DNA of 64,000 nt from contig NZ_JBHLWI010000083.1 of NCBI RefSeq assembly GCF_042432905.1, positions 1 to 64,000 of the forward strand, read 5' to 3'. This DNA comes from Fontibacter flavus (GTDB taxonomy: Bacteria > Bacteroidota > Bacteroidia > Cytophagales > Cyclobacteriaceae). Under the pieces are notes generated by a model. That model made no database searches. It was not told where the DNA came from and worked only from the letters and a program-made list of their open reading frames with translations. The position numbers and the translations under genes are program-made. Shown one piece after another: positions 14,933-22,355 of the stretch (its first letter is position 1; each line of letters begins with the position of its first letter).

Positions 14933-15343
14933 TTAAATCAAATTAATATTTACTTCCACATTTCCCTTTAAAGCCCTGGAATAAGGACATCCTTTATGAG
15001 CCATTTCCATAAGTTTGTTGGCCACTTCAGGCTCTACCCCATTGATCTCTACATCCAGGTTGACTGCTAAATCAAATCCACCATCTCCATTGATTAAAGC
15101 AACATGGGCGGTCACTTTGGAGGAAATCGGAAGCCTTTCCTGCTTGGCCATGTAGTTCAGGGCATTGTCAAAACATGCAGCATAACCGGCAGCAAATAAT
15201 TGTTCCGGATTGGTATAGCCGGTAGCATTGCCTCCCATTGACTTGGGAAGCCTTACCTCTAAATCCAAAATTCCATCAGAGGTCTTCACTTTTCCATTTC
15301 TACCGCCTACTGCAGTGGCTGATGTTTCATATAAAGCTTTCAT
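14933..15343 (-). CDS. ohr: organic hydroperoxide resistance protein
   Basis: 136-residue OsmC/Ohr-family peroxidase. The two catalytic cysteines are C57 (YAACFDNAL) and C119 (HKGCPYSRA); the N-terminal ETSATAVGGRNGKVKTSDG is characteristic of Ohr. It detoxifies organic and fatty-acid hydroperoxides with lipoamide-type reductants. First gene of an ohr-GPx-ohrR group. Two inverted repeats at 15358-15371 and 15392-15409 lie directly upstream. Confidence 0.96.
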   Translation of the reverse strand: MKALYETSATAVGGRNGKVKTSDGILDLEVRLPKSMGGNATGYTNPEQLFAAGYAACFDNALNYMAKQERLPISSKVTAHVALINGDGGFDLAVNLDVEINGVEPEVANKLMEMAHKGCPYSRALKGNVEVNINLI

Positions 15344-15357
15344 AGATTTTCTTTTTA

Positions 15358-15371
15358 TATCGTTCGCGATA
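15358..15371. promoter_or_regulatory. candidate OhrR operator 1
   Basis: Inverted repeat TATCG-TTCG-CGATA, five-base arms with a four-base centre, 15 bases upstream of the ohr start codon. Same arms and centre length as operator 2, centre-to-centre distance 36 bases. Confidence 0.65.
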
Positions 15372-15391
15372 CAAATGTAGGAAAAATAATT

Positions 15392-15409
15392 TATATCGTA
15401 AGCGATATA
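15392..15409. promoter_or_regulatory. candidate OhrR operator 2
   Basis: Perfect inverted repeat TATATCG-TAAG-CGATATA, seven-base arms with a four-base centre, about 50 bases upstream of ohr. It shares the inner arms ATCG/CGAT with operator 1. A dimeric MarR-type repressor would fit each site. Confidence 0.7.
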
Positions 15410-15530
15410 TTAAAAAAATCTGAACTGAGATGGTTTTTAAAAGATGGCTTCTTTAAAATAAAATAGAAACAAAGTTGACCTACAGCAAATGGACAGCTAC
15501 TCAAATAAGCTTCCCCTTGTCATTTTCCTG

Positions 15531-15621
15531 CCCGCCGTGGCGGGGACGACGAGGTACGAGGAGGAGAAATCTAACAGTTTTGTTACATGCTATTTAGATT
15601 TCTTCCCGCAATGCTGCGGGA
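15531..15621. repeat. palindromic intergenic element with three hairpins
   Basis: Three inverted repeats in a row: CCCGCC/GGCGGG (15531-15544), GAAATCTAA/TTAGATTTC (15566-15602, 19-base loop) and TCCCGCA/TGCGGGA (15604-15621). The sequence is locally much more GC-rich than its surroundings. It lies between ohr and the M42 peptidase gene and does not look coding (the short ORF across it has odd composition). It resembles a dispersed REP/MITE-type element; copy number elsewhere cannot be seen here. Confidence 0.6.
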
Positions 15622-15706
15622 CAGGCTCCTGCGTTCGAAACAAGGTGAAGGCTTTGACAATAGTCCCCCATCTAAACGGGGATAACTTTTTTTCTTAATC
15701 AAAAAA

Positions 15707-16759
15707 TCAATGCCTCCAATCATAACCATCCATATCTTCCAGGCAGGCTTTTAGCAAAAGTATACTGTTGGCAATATCTTCTTTATGCGCCATCTCAATC
15801 ACCTGATGCAAATGCCTGGTGGGAATCGAAATTGCCCCGGCAATGGAACCGTTTTTACCATTTCTCTGCACACCGGCAGTGTCAGTACCTCCAGCAGTCA
15901 AAATTTCAGGCTGCCATTTGATCTGATGCTGATCTGCTGTCTTTTTCATAAAGGCCACCATCCTGTAATCACAGATAGTTGATGCATCCATAATTTTAAT
16001 CGCTGTTCCTTTACCCAATTCGGTAATCCTTTCATGTGGCTGGGCACCAGGCACGTCAAACGAAATCGTGGTATCCAAGGCAATCCCAAAATCCGGATTG
16101 ATACCATGTGCAGCAACATTGGCTCCTCTTATCCCAACTTCTTCCTGAACCGTAAAAGTAGCGTACACATCATAAGCAGGATTCTGCAACACCCTGAGTG
16201 TTTCCAATAAGATAAATACCGCAACACGGTTGTCTATGGACTTACAGTTGACACAATCTCCCATCTCGATCAATTCCCTGTCCCTCGTGATCGGATCGCC
16301 CACAGAAATGTACTTTTCAACTTCCTCCTTAGGCATTCCCAAGTCAATGAAATAGTCTGTAAGTTGTGGCAACTTATTCCTTTCTTCGGGACTCATCACG
16401 TGTATAGGCTTGCTCCCCATTACCCCAATCAAATCCTTCTTACCATGAATAATCACTCTTTGGGCAGTCAAGGTTTTCGGATCAAAGCCTCCCAGTGTGT
16501 GGAACCTGACAAATCCTTTATCATCAATGTGTGTAACTATAAATCCAATTTCATCCATATGGGCAGCCACCATCACTTTTTTACCATCTGGATTTATTTT
16601 AGATTTTTTAACAGCAATAACATTCCCCATATTGTCCGTTTTGACCTCATCCACCATTGGACTAACCAATTGAATAACCAAATCCCTGATTCTTTTCTCA
16701 TATCCTGGCGCACCGGCTATTTCACATATCTGTTTCAGTAAAGGCACATTGATTTCCAT
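15707..16759 (-). CDS. M42-family glutamyl aminopeptidase/endoglucanase-type metallopeptidase
   Basis: 350 residues from the ATG used here (a longer frame starts at a TTG). Metal ligands of the M42 fold are visible: AAHMDEIGF (first His), SIDNRVAVF (bridging Asp), VQEEVGIRG (catalytic Glu pair), ALDTT and ATRHLHQV-like PTRHLHQV (last His). Such cobalt/zinc aminopeptidases form tetrahedral dodecamers in the cytoplasm and trim peptides. It stands alone, divergent from the TauE-type gene. Confidence 0.93.
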   Translation of the reverse strand: MEINVPLLKQICEIAGAPGYEKRIRDLVIQLVSPMVDEVKTDNMGNVIAVKKSKINPDGKKVMVAAHMDEIGFIVTHIDDKGFVRFHTLGGFDPKTLTAQRVIIHGKKDLIGVMGSKPIHVMSPEERNKLPQLTDYFIDLGMPKEEVEKYISVGDPITRDRELIEMGDCVNCKSIDNRVAVFILLETLRVLQNPAYDVYATFTVQEEVGIRGANVAAHGINPDFGIALDTTISFDVPGAQPHERITELGKGTAIKIMDASTICDYRMVAFMKKTADQHQIKWQPEILTAGGTDTAGVQRNGKNGSIAGAISIPTRHLHQVIEMAHKEDIANSILLLKACLEDMDGYDWRH

Positions 16760-16789
16760 AACTATTACTTGATTTATTATACTCAATTT

Positions 16790-16813
16790 TTCCCCAATTT
16801 GGGGAATTTTTCC
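16790..16813. promoter_or_regulatory. candidate activator site upstream of TauE gene
   Basis: Perfect inverted repeat TTCCCCAA-T-TTGGGGAA (16790-16806). It continues into TGGGGAATTTTTCC (16800-16813), which is identical to 21649-21662 upstream of another sigma-54-like promoter. It lies 50-75 bases before a -24/-12-like element and could bind the NtrC-type regulator encoded at 22356. Confidence 0.5.
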
Positions 16814-16863
16814 CGATTTTAAGGCTTTTTGAAAGATTTACAAAAGGATTTGATCTTCGTTTT

Positions 16864-16878
16864 TGGCATGAATATTTC
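16864..16878 (+). promoter_or_regulatory. weak sigma-54-like -24/-12 element
   Basis: TGGCATGAATATTTC compared with the consensus TGGCACG-N4-TTGC: the -24 half differs at one base and the -12 half reads TTTC. A start point near 16890 would give a short leader before the TauE gene at 16917. Moderately supported; the -12 mismatch is a real weakness. Confidence 0.4.
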
Positions 16879-16916
16879 TTCAAAGAGGGCAAATCAAACA
16901 ATAGTGAAATTCTTTT

Positions 16917-17669
16917 ATGCAATTAATTCTTATTCTCATCGGTGCCTTCATCGTCTTTATATTAAGTACACTTACCGGCGGGGGCGCGAGCCTTTTATTA
17001 ATGCCTTTAGTCGCTGCTGTGGTCGGTGTCAAAGCTGTAGCGCCCGTCATGGCAATCAGCATTGGCATGAGCAGCACCTCCAAAGTCTTTTTCTTTTATA
17101 AGTATATTGACTGGAAGCTTTTTGCCTGGCTCTTCCCTTCTACCATTATAGGATCTATACTGGGAGCCAAAATGTTTGCAGAACTCTCTTCTGACTATCT
17201 CCAAATTCTGATCGGAATCTTACTTATTTCAACTGTTTTCCAATTCAACAAAATCGAAAAAAGGACAGGTTATCAAGTCAAAGCTTGGCATTTTGCCCCT
17301 ATGGGTCTTGTTGTAGCGTTTCTCTCCGGTTTGATTGGGGGTGTAGGCCCACTGATGAATTCTGCCTATCTCAATTATGGTATCAACAAAGAATCACTGC
17401 TAGGCACAAGAAGTGCCAATGCTATCTTACTCCATCTCACAAAAATCATCAGTTATGCCTATTTCGGCTATGTGACAGGTGAGGTGCTGAAATACGGTAT
17501 CCTGATAGGTCTTTCATCTATGATTGCCGTCTATTTCGGAAAGTTGATACTTTCCAAAATGTCAGAGGTGTTCTTCCGGAAAATAGTAGTGGGAAGCATG
17601 GTTTTAAGTGGTGCCTTAATGCTTTGGAAAAACAGAGAATTCATCAGTGACCTTGTCGCTACAATCTAA
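16917..17669 (+). CDS. TauE/SafE-family anion exporter
   Basis: 250-residue membrane protein with about seven to eight spans and the duplicated TauE/SafE pattern: LTGGGASLLLMPLVAAVVGV near the N-terminus and SGLIGGVGPLMNSAYL in the middle. Members export sulfite or sulfoacetate or carry other small anions. No sulfur-metabolism gene is next to it; its neighbours are an ATP-grasp-like protein and a lone receiver. A conserved motif and a sigma-54-like element upstream suggest regulated expression. Confidence 0.88.
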   Translation: MQLILILIGAFIVFILSTLTGGGASLLLMPLVAAVVGVKAVAPVMAISIGMSSTSKVFFFYKYIDWKLFAWLFPSTIIGSILGAKMFAELSSDYLQILIGILLISTVFQFNKIEKRTGYQVKAWHFAPMGLVVAFLSGLIGGVGPLMNSAYLNYGINKESLLGTRSANAILLHLTKIISYAYFGYVTGEVLKYGILIGLSSMIAVYFGKLILSKMSEVFFRKIVVGSMVLSGALMLWKNREFISDLVATI

Positions 17670-17782
17670 GATGCTCATAATTCTATAAAAGTCTATTGAG
17701 GCAAAAATCCAACAGAAACAAACCGCATAGATCGTAAAATAATCTCTTTCAACAATTTAGAACTGAATAAAAAATCGATATT

Positions 17783-19168
17783 ATGAAATTATCCATTTCA
17801 AAAAATGTGCATTTGGTAGAACCAGGTGATTTTGAACCCACAGATCATTGGTATCCCAGAGTACTGAATTCGAATATCCATCCATTGGTTGCCTATTTCC
17901 TCAACCTAAGTCATGATCAGATGGTGGAAAGGTACCACAGACTCCACCCTTCTTCAGATGCATCAGCCATTAAAGAAATCCTACAATATCAGCCTCAATA
18001 CTTCAGATGGGCAGGCACAGACCTCATGCATGTCACCAACCATGAAGGAAACAGAAAATTGGCTGTAATTGAAACCAACAGTTGTCCTTCAGGCCAAAAA
18101 TCCATGCCCCTGTTGGATCTCAATGTAGAACAGGGCGGATATCGCCGATTGATTGAAAAAACTTTCAAACCAATGGTAGATGCGCACAAAGAAGAAGGAC
18201 GGCTTGCTGTTATTTATGACAAAAACCCTATGGAAAACATTGGTTATGCTGCTACCATAGCGGATGTGTTTGGGGAAAATGTATTGTTGGCAAAATTTGA
18301 AAAAGAAGATCAGGACCCGCCTGCTAAATTTGTAGACGGAAAACTTTTCATTAGAAATGAAAAAGAGGAATGGACTGAAATCAGAGCTGCTTTCCGGTAT
18401 GTGACCCAAGAACCTTGGAACAGATTGCCGAAAGGTTCAAAAACCCTATTATTGAATCCAATAGAAGCTTGCTTGGCAGGAGGCCGAAACAAGGAAGTGG
18501 CAAGCAGGGCGTACGATTCCTTTAATGAAAAGTTTGCTGATAAAGGCATTGGAATTTTCACCCCAAAAACATTTACCAATGTCCCTTATCAAGAGCTGGA
18601 AAAATATTTCGATCTTTTGGGAGGAAGTATGGTCATCAAAGTTCCGGATTCCAATGCAGGACAGGGAGTGTACACGGTAATCAATCCTACAGAGTTGGAT
18701 TACACCATGAGTAAGATCAGCCCTGATGACCTTTACCTCGTACAGCAACTAATCCATAGCAATTACAGCAAAGGACTTGATTCCAGCCAAGCGTGGTACC
18801 ATGTTGGGACCATCCCGGATAACAAGGGCAGAAGCTATGCCTTCGATCTACGATTGATGATGCATGCTACTGAAGAAGGCCTGAGACCATTGGCTGTTTA
18901 TTCACGAAGATCAGGTCATCCTTTGAACCAAGAGCTCTCTGAAAATATGAACTCCTGGGAAGTTTACGGCACCAACCTCTCTATCAAAGGTGAGGATGGC
19001 TGGACTTATGCTGACGAGAGACTGATGCTGTTTGACATCCGTAATTTCGGGCAATTGGGTCTTGGCATAGATGAGTTGATCAAAGGTTTCGTGCAGTCAG
19101 CCATGGCAGTTTTTGCCATTGATCAAAATGCTATCAAAACCTTTGGTGACAAAGTTGCTAATCTTTAA
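17783..19168 (+). CDS. ATP-grasp-like protein of unknown function
   Basis: 461-residue soluble protein. Parts resemble ATP-grasp ligases: VIETNSCPSGQKSMPLLD, LFIRNEKEEW, SMVIKVPDSNAGQGVYTV (a glycine-rich nucleotide-loop-like segment), LYLVQQLI and FDLRLMMHA. These are arranged as an N-terminal substrate region followed by an ATP-binding half. No specific family is recognised. It lies between the TauE-type transporter (113 bases away) and a lone receiver gene (23 bases away), with which it may be co-transcribed. Peptide- or amino-acid-ligase activity is only an inference from the fold. Confidence 0.55.
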   Translation: MKLSISKNVHLVEPGDFEPTDHWYPRVLNSNIHPLVAYFLNLSHDQMVERYHRLHPSSDASAIKEILQYQPQYFRWAGTDLMHVTNHEGNRKLAVIETNSCPSGQKSMPLLDLNVEQGGYRRLIEKTFKPMVDAHKEEGRLAVIYDKNPMENIGYAATIADVFGENVLLAKFEKEDQDPPAKFVDGKLFIRNEKEEWTEIRAAFRYVTQEPWNRLPKGSKTLLLNPIEACLAGGRNKEVASRAYDSFNEKFADKGIGIFTPKTFTNVPYQELEKYFDLLGGSMVIKVPDSNAGQGVYTVINPTELDYTMSKISPDDLYLVQQLIHSNYSKGLDSSQAWYHVGTIPDNKGRSYAFDLRLMMHATEEGLRPLAVYSRRSGHPLNQELSENMNSWEVYGTNLSIKGEDGWTYADERLMLFDIRNFGQLGLGIDELIKGFVQSAMAVFAIDQNAIKTFGDKVANL

Positions 19169-19191
19169 TTTACCACTTTAACAGAAAAACC

Positions 19192-19548
19192 ATGAATAAG
19201 AAAATATTGATAGTTGAGGATGATGTGGTCTTCTGCAAACTGCTCACAAGGTATCTGACAAAAAATAATTTTGAAGTAATGGATGCCCAAAACGGAAAGG
19301 ATGCTTTAGAGCTGATCAACCTTAACAATTTTGAACTCGCTATTCTTGATTATAGATTACCGGATATCACAGGCATTGAGATTCTAGAAAAAGTTAAATC
19401 AAAAAACCCGCAAGCAAAGGTTATTTTAATTACCAGATATGGGGACCAGGATGTCGCTGTAAAAGCCATAGATTCAGGTGCTGATGCATTTATTTCGAAA
19501 CCGATCAATCCTGACGAATTACTTGAAGTAATTCAGGGCTTTGAATAA
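19192..19548 (+). CDS. single-domain response regulator
   Basis: 118-residue receiver with nothing attached. Acidic pocket in VEDDV, phospho-acceptor D54 in LAILDYRLPD, conserved T in ILITRY and K in FISKPINPDELLE. It is closely similar to the receiver of the sigma-54 activator encoded at 22356 (shared DYRLPD, ILIT.Y, KPINP.ELLE), so both may receive phosphate from one kinase, such as the hybrid kinase at 23693-26218. A lone receiver could act as a phosphate sink or by protein contact. A strong terminator follows. Confidence 0.92.
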   Translation: MNKKILIVEDDVVFCKLLTRYLTKNNFEVMDAQNGKDALELINLNNFELAILDYRLPDITGIEILEKVKSKNPQAKVILITRYGDQDVAVKAIDSGADAFISKPINPDELLEVIQGFE

Positions 19549-19550
19549 AA

Positions 19551-19575
19551 AAACGCTCACGATTTGTGAGCGTTT
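19551..19575 (+). terminator. bidirectional rho-independent terminator
   Basis: Ten-base-pair stem AAACGCTCAC/GTGAGCGTTT with a five-base loop, flanked by A-run and T-run. It separates the receiver gene from the convergent PurF-like gene. Confidence 0.93.
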
Positions 19576-19600
19576 TTTTTTAGAGTAGATCGGGGGGATA

Positions 19601-21484
19601 TTAATATGCTCTAACAGATTTACCTTCCATATAGTTGACAAATGCATTATTGACCACCCTCATTCCTCCTGAAGTCGGGAAATCACCTGTAAAATACCAG
19701 TCACCTGAATGATCAGGAATACATTTATGGAGATTTTCGACTGTTTGATAGATTACTTTAACCTCAGCTTTGATTTCATCTGTGGTGATGATTTCAGCTA
19801 TTTTGTCTGAAATTTCCTGATCGGAAAAAGGAGTATACAACTCTTTCACGTAGTTTTCTGTCAACACCTGTTGGGTAGTACATTTTTGATATACCTCATC
19901 CATCAAGTGAGACATTCCCCTCTCTTTCAACAATTCAACAGTAGCCCTGAAGGCTATGAATTCTTTCATTTTGGACATGTCAATACCATAACAATCCGGA
20001 AACCTGATCTGTGGCGCAGATGATACGATCACAATTTTTTTCGGCTTCAGCCTGTCCAAGGTAGTCAGGATACTTTTCTCTAAAGTAGTGCCCCTGACTA
20101 TACTGTCATCAATGACTACTAAGGTATCAATGCCTGCTCTGACTACTTCATAGGTGGTATCGTAAACATTGGCCACCATCGCATCACGGTCCGAATCGTT
20201 GGTGATAAAGGTTCTTAACTTCACATCCTTACTGACCAATTTTTCAACCCTAGGTCTGAAGCTTAGCAAAGCTTCAAGGTCCTCCAAATGAGGTTTGCCT
20301 TCCAGCAATACTTCTTTTCTCTTGGCAAAAAGATAATCCTCCAACCCTTCAATCAAACCCAAAAATGCTGTTTCTGCAGTATTAGGAATATAAGAAAAAA
20401 CTGTATTTTTAAGATCAAAATCAATAGCCTTAAGAATCTGTGGGATAAGCGCCTTTCCTAAAAGTTTCCTCTCTCTATAAATATCAGGATCTGTTCCCCT
20501 TGAGAAGTAAATTCTCTCAAAGCTGCAGGATTTCTTTTCCCTGGCTGGAAGGATTTCATGTTCTCCATATGAGCCATCCTTGTTGATTACCAAGGCATGG
20601 CCAGGCTGTATTTCCTTGATCTCTTTGAATTCGATATTGAAAGCTGATTTAATCGCTGGTTTTTCGGATGCCACCACTACAATCTCATCATCTGCATAAT
20701 AATAAGCAGGCCTGATACCAGAAGGATCACGAACTACAAAACTAGAGCCATTCCCAATGATTCCGGCCATAGCGTAACCGCCATCAAAATCACGGCAAGA
20801 TCTTCTCAATATTCTGGCAACATCAAGTTCATTCTCTATGACAGCAGTAATCTGTTCATTGGAATATTGATGCTTGTATTTGTCAAAAATGCGTTGATTT
20901 TCCTCATCTAAAAAATGTCCGATTTTCTCCATTACGGTCACAGTATCCGTCTTTTCCTTGGGATGTTGACCTAGTTCTACGAGTTTACCGAACAACTCTT
21001 CAACATTGGTCATGTTGAAGTTTCCTGCCATTACCAAATTCCGACTCCTCCAGTTATTCTGTTTCAGAAAAGGATGGCAGGTCTCAATAGAGTTTTCACC
21101 ATGTGTCCCATACCTTAGGTGTCCCAGCCAAACTTCACCGGTAAAAGCAATATTTTCTTTCAACCATTCCGCATCAAGTACAGCCTTTTCACCTCCCAGC
21201 TTCTTGGCTTTTTTGTATTTTTTCTGAATCTTATCAAAGATAAAATTCACAGCTTGCGGTTCCACTGATCTATATCTACTGATATATCGGGTACCTGGCT
21301 TTGTATTGATTTTAATATTGGCCAATCCAGCACCATCCTGTCCTCTATTGATCTGCTTCTGCATCAATACATAGAGTCTATTAGGAATATAAAGGGGGGA
21401 ACCGTATTTATCAATGTAGTACTGTGGCTCTTTCCTAAGCCTCACCATTGCAATACCACATTCATGTTTGATTTGGTCACTCAT
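19601..21484 (-). CDS. amidophosphoribosyltransferase-like protein (long form)
   Basis: 627 residues. The N-terminal class II glutaminase has its nucleophile at C9 (MSDQIKHECGIAMV), implying removal of an eight-residue propeptide. QINRGQDGAGLANI, HLRYGTHG and AGNFNMTN follow. The C-terminal phosphoribosyltransferase has the PRPP loop VVIDDSIVRGTTLEKS. The reaction expected is 5-phosphoribosylamine formation, step one of purine synthesis. It is over 100 residues longer than typical PurF, a long form seen in Bacteroidota, so a diverged paralogue is possible. No other pur gene is adjacent. Confidence 0.85.
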   Translation of the reverse strand: MSDQIKHECGIAMVRLRKEPQYYIDKYGSPLYIPNRLYVLMQKQINRGQDGAGLANIKINTKPGTRYISRYRSVEPQAVNFIFDKIQKKYKKAKKLGGEKAVLDAEWLKENIAFTGEVWLGHLRYGTHGENSIETCHPFLKQNNWRSRNLVMAGNFNMTNVEELFGKLVELGQHPKEKTDTVTVMEKIGHFLDEENQRIFDKYKHQYSNEQITAVIENELDVARILRRSCRDFDGGYAMAGIIGNGSSFVVRDPSGIRPAYYYADDEIVVVASEKPAIKSAFNIEFKEIKEIQPGHALVINKDGSYGEHEILPAREKKSCSFERIYFSRGTDPDIYRERKLLGKALIPQILKAIDFDLKNTVFSYIPNTAETAFLGLIEGLEDYLFAKRKEVLLEGKPHLEDLEALLSFRPRVEKLVSKDVKLRTFITNDSDRDAMVANVYDTTYEVVRAGIDTLVVIDDSIVRGTTLEKSILTTLDRLKPKKIVIVSSAPQIRFPDCYGIDMSKMKEFIAFRATVELLKERGMSHLMDEVYQKCTTQQVLTENYVKELYTPFSDQEISDKIAEIITTDEIKAEVKVIYQTVENLHKCIPDHSGDWYFTGDFPTSGGMRVVNNAFVNYMEGKSVRAY

Positions 21485-21648
21485 TGGGTTTGGGGTGAAA
21501 TATTCTGACGCTGCAAAGTTAGCTCTTTTTTAGAAGTTTATAGAAGTAAATAAAATTTGGTTTACATTTTATTTCGATGTTCTAAAACACCAACTGCCTA
21601 CTCCCCAAAAAACTTGACATTATCAAGTATAGATAAGATCTCAAATTC

Positions 21649-21684
21649 TGGGGAATTTTTCCACACCTGAGGAATTATTCCCCA
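21649..21684. promoter_or_regulatory. candidate upstream activator sites for sigma-54 regulator
   Basis: TGGGGAAT (21649-21656) and ATTCCCCA (21677-21684) form an inverted repeat with a 20-base centre. TGGGGAATTTTTCC within it is repeated exactly at 16800-16813. Its centre lies about 97 bases upstream of the predicted start point of the sigma-54 promoter at 21737-21752, a usual distance for NtrC-type enhancers. Confidence 0.55.
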
Positions 21685-21736
21685 TCCCCCCCTTGAAAAA
21701 GAAGTTCTCAGGGCCATAAAACAGACATTTCCCATT

Positions 21737-21752
21737 TGGCACAGCAGATGCA
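21737..21752 (+). promoter_or_regulatory. sigma-54 (-24/-12) promoter
   Basis: TGGCACAGCAGATGCA: TGGCAC at -24 and TGC at -12 with the required ten bases between the GG and GC pairs; only one base of the -12 half departs from TTGC. Predicted transcription start near 21763. It serves the two small secreted/membrane genes that precede the NtrC-type regulator gene. Confidence 0.75.
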
Positions 21753-21763
21753 ATAGGACTAGC

Positions 21764-21922
21764 ATGAGAAAAAACATCTTAATTATTTTGATGGGGATTT
21801 ACCTGATAGTAATAGGAGCCAAGACTTATGAAAATTATCAGATCAACTCCACTTCCCATACAGAACAAAAAGTTCATCAGTTCTATGCTTTAGAATTAGA
21901 AAGAAAATTCTACACACCATAA
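21764..21922 (+). CDS. 52-aa small anchored protein
   Basis: ATG ORF of 52 codons: a basic start MRKN, one hydrophobic span (ILIILMGIYLIVIGA) and a polar tail with YENYQINSTSHTEQKVHQFY. It probably stays anchored with the tail in the periplasm. The sigma-54 start point is predicted at about one base before its ATG, so translation would be leaderless unless an internal ATG (21791) is used. Unknown family. It shares a transcript with the next gene. Confidence 0.5.
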   Translation: MRKNILIILMGIYLIVIGAKTYENYQINSTSHTEQKVHQFYALELERKFYTP

Positions 21923-21951
21923 TCCATTTATAAACCTAAATACAAATTACC

Positions 21952-22272
21952 ATGAAAAAGCAACTGTTCATCCCCGCAATTTTAGCCTTTGGAATATCCG
22001 TATCTCCATTGATGGCTTCATCTATGATTTCATTTTATGAAAGCACTGAGATGATCATAGATCAGGAAAAAGTCAAATTAGACCCCAACCATCTCCCTGA
22101 TCCTGTGAAAAACGCCATTCAGAATGATGCCACGATCAAAGAGCTGACCATCACGGAAGCTTGGCAGATTATCGAAGAAGATGGGACTACCCACTTCAAA
22201 GTCAAATTCGATAAGGCAGGAGAAATTATAGCCAAAAAATACGACCCTGAAGGTAAAGAAATCAACGACTAA
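21952..22272 (+). CDS. small secreted PepSY-like protein
   Basis: 106 residues with a clear signal peptide (KKQLFIPAILAFGISVSPLM, cleavage probably after MASS). The mature part DPVKNAIQND...ITEAWQIIEED GTTHFKVKFDKAGEII AKKYDPEGKEI resembles the PepSY-like/BLIP-type one-domain proteins of Bacteroidota, which are periplasmic and of unknown function. It is under the sigma-54 promoter at 21737 and ends at a terminator. Confidence 0.7.
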   Translation: MKKQLFIPAILAFGISVSPLMASSMISFYESTEMIIDQEKVKLDPNHLPDPVKNAIQNDATIKELTITEAWQIIEEDGTTHFKVKFDKAGEIIAKKYDPEGKEIND

Positions 22273-22290
22273 GCCAACCTGCTCTATTTT

Positions 22291-22328
22291 AAGGCATCGG
22301 GAATATCCCTTTGCCTTATTTTTTATTA
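22291..22328 (+). terminator. terminator after the sigma-54-driven small genes
   Basis: Stem AAGGCA/TGCCTT with an inner GGGA/TCCC pairing, followed by ATTTTTTATT. It separates the small secreted genes from the regulator gene. Confidence 0.75.
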
Positions 22329-22355
22329 GCTTAGTAGAAAATTTTGGAAGAGCAG

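Noticed and set aside
15489..15698. 69-codon ORF across the palindromic element
   Set aside because: Its codons are made of the hairpin repeats, the protein has no plausible composition, and the hairpins explain the sequence better.
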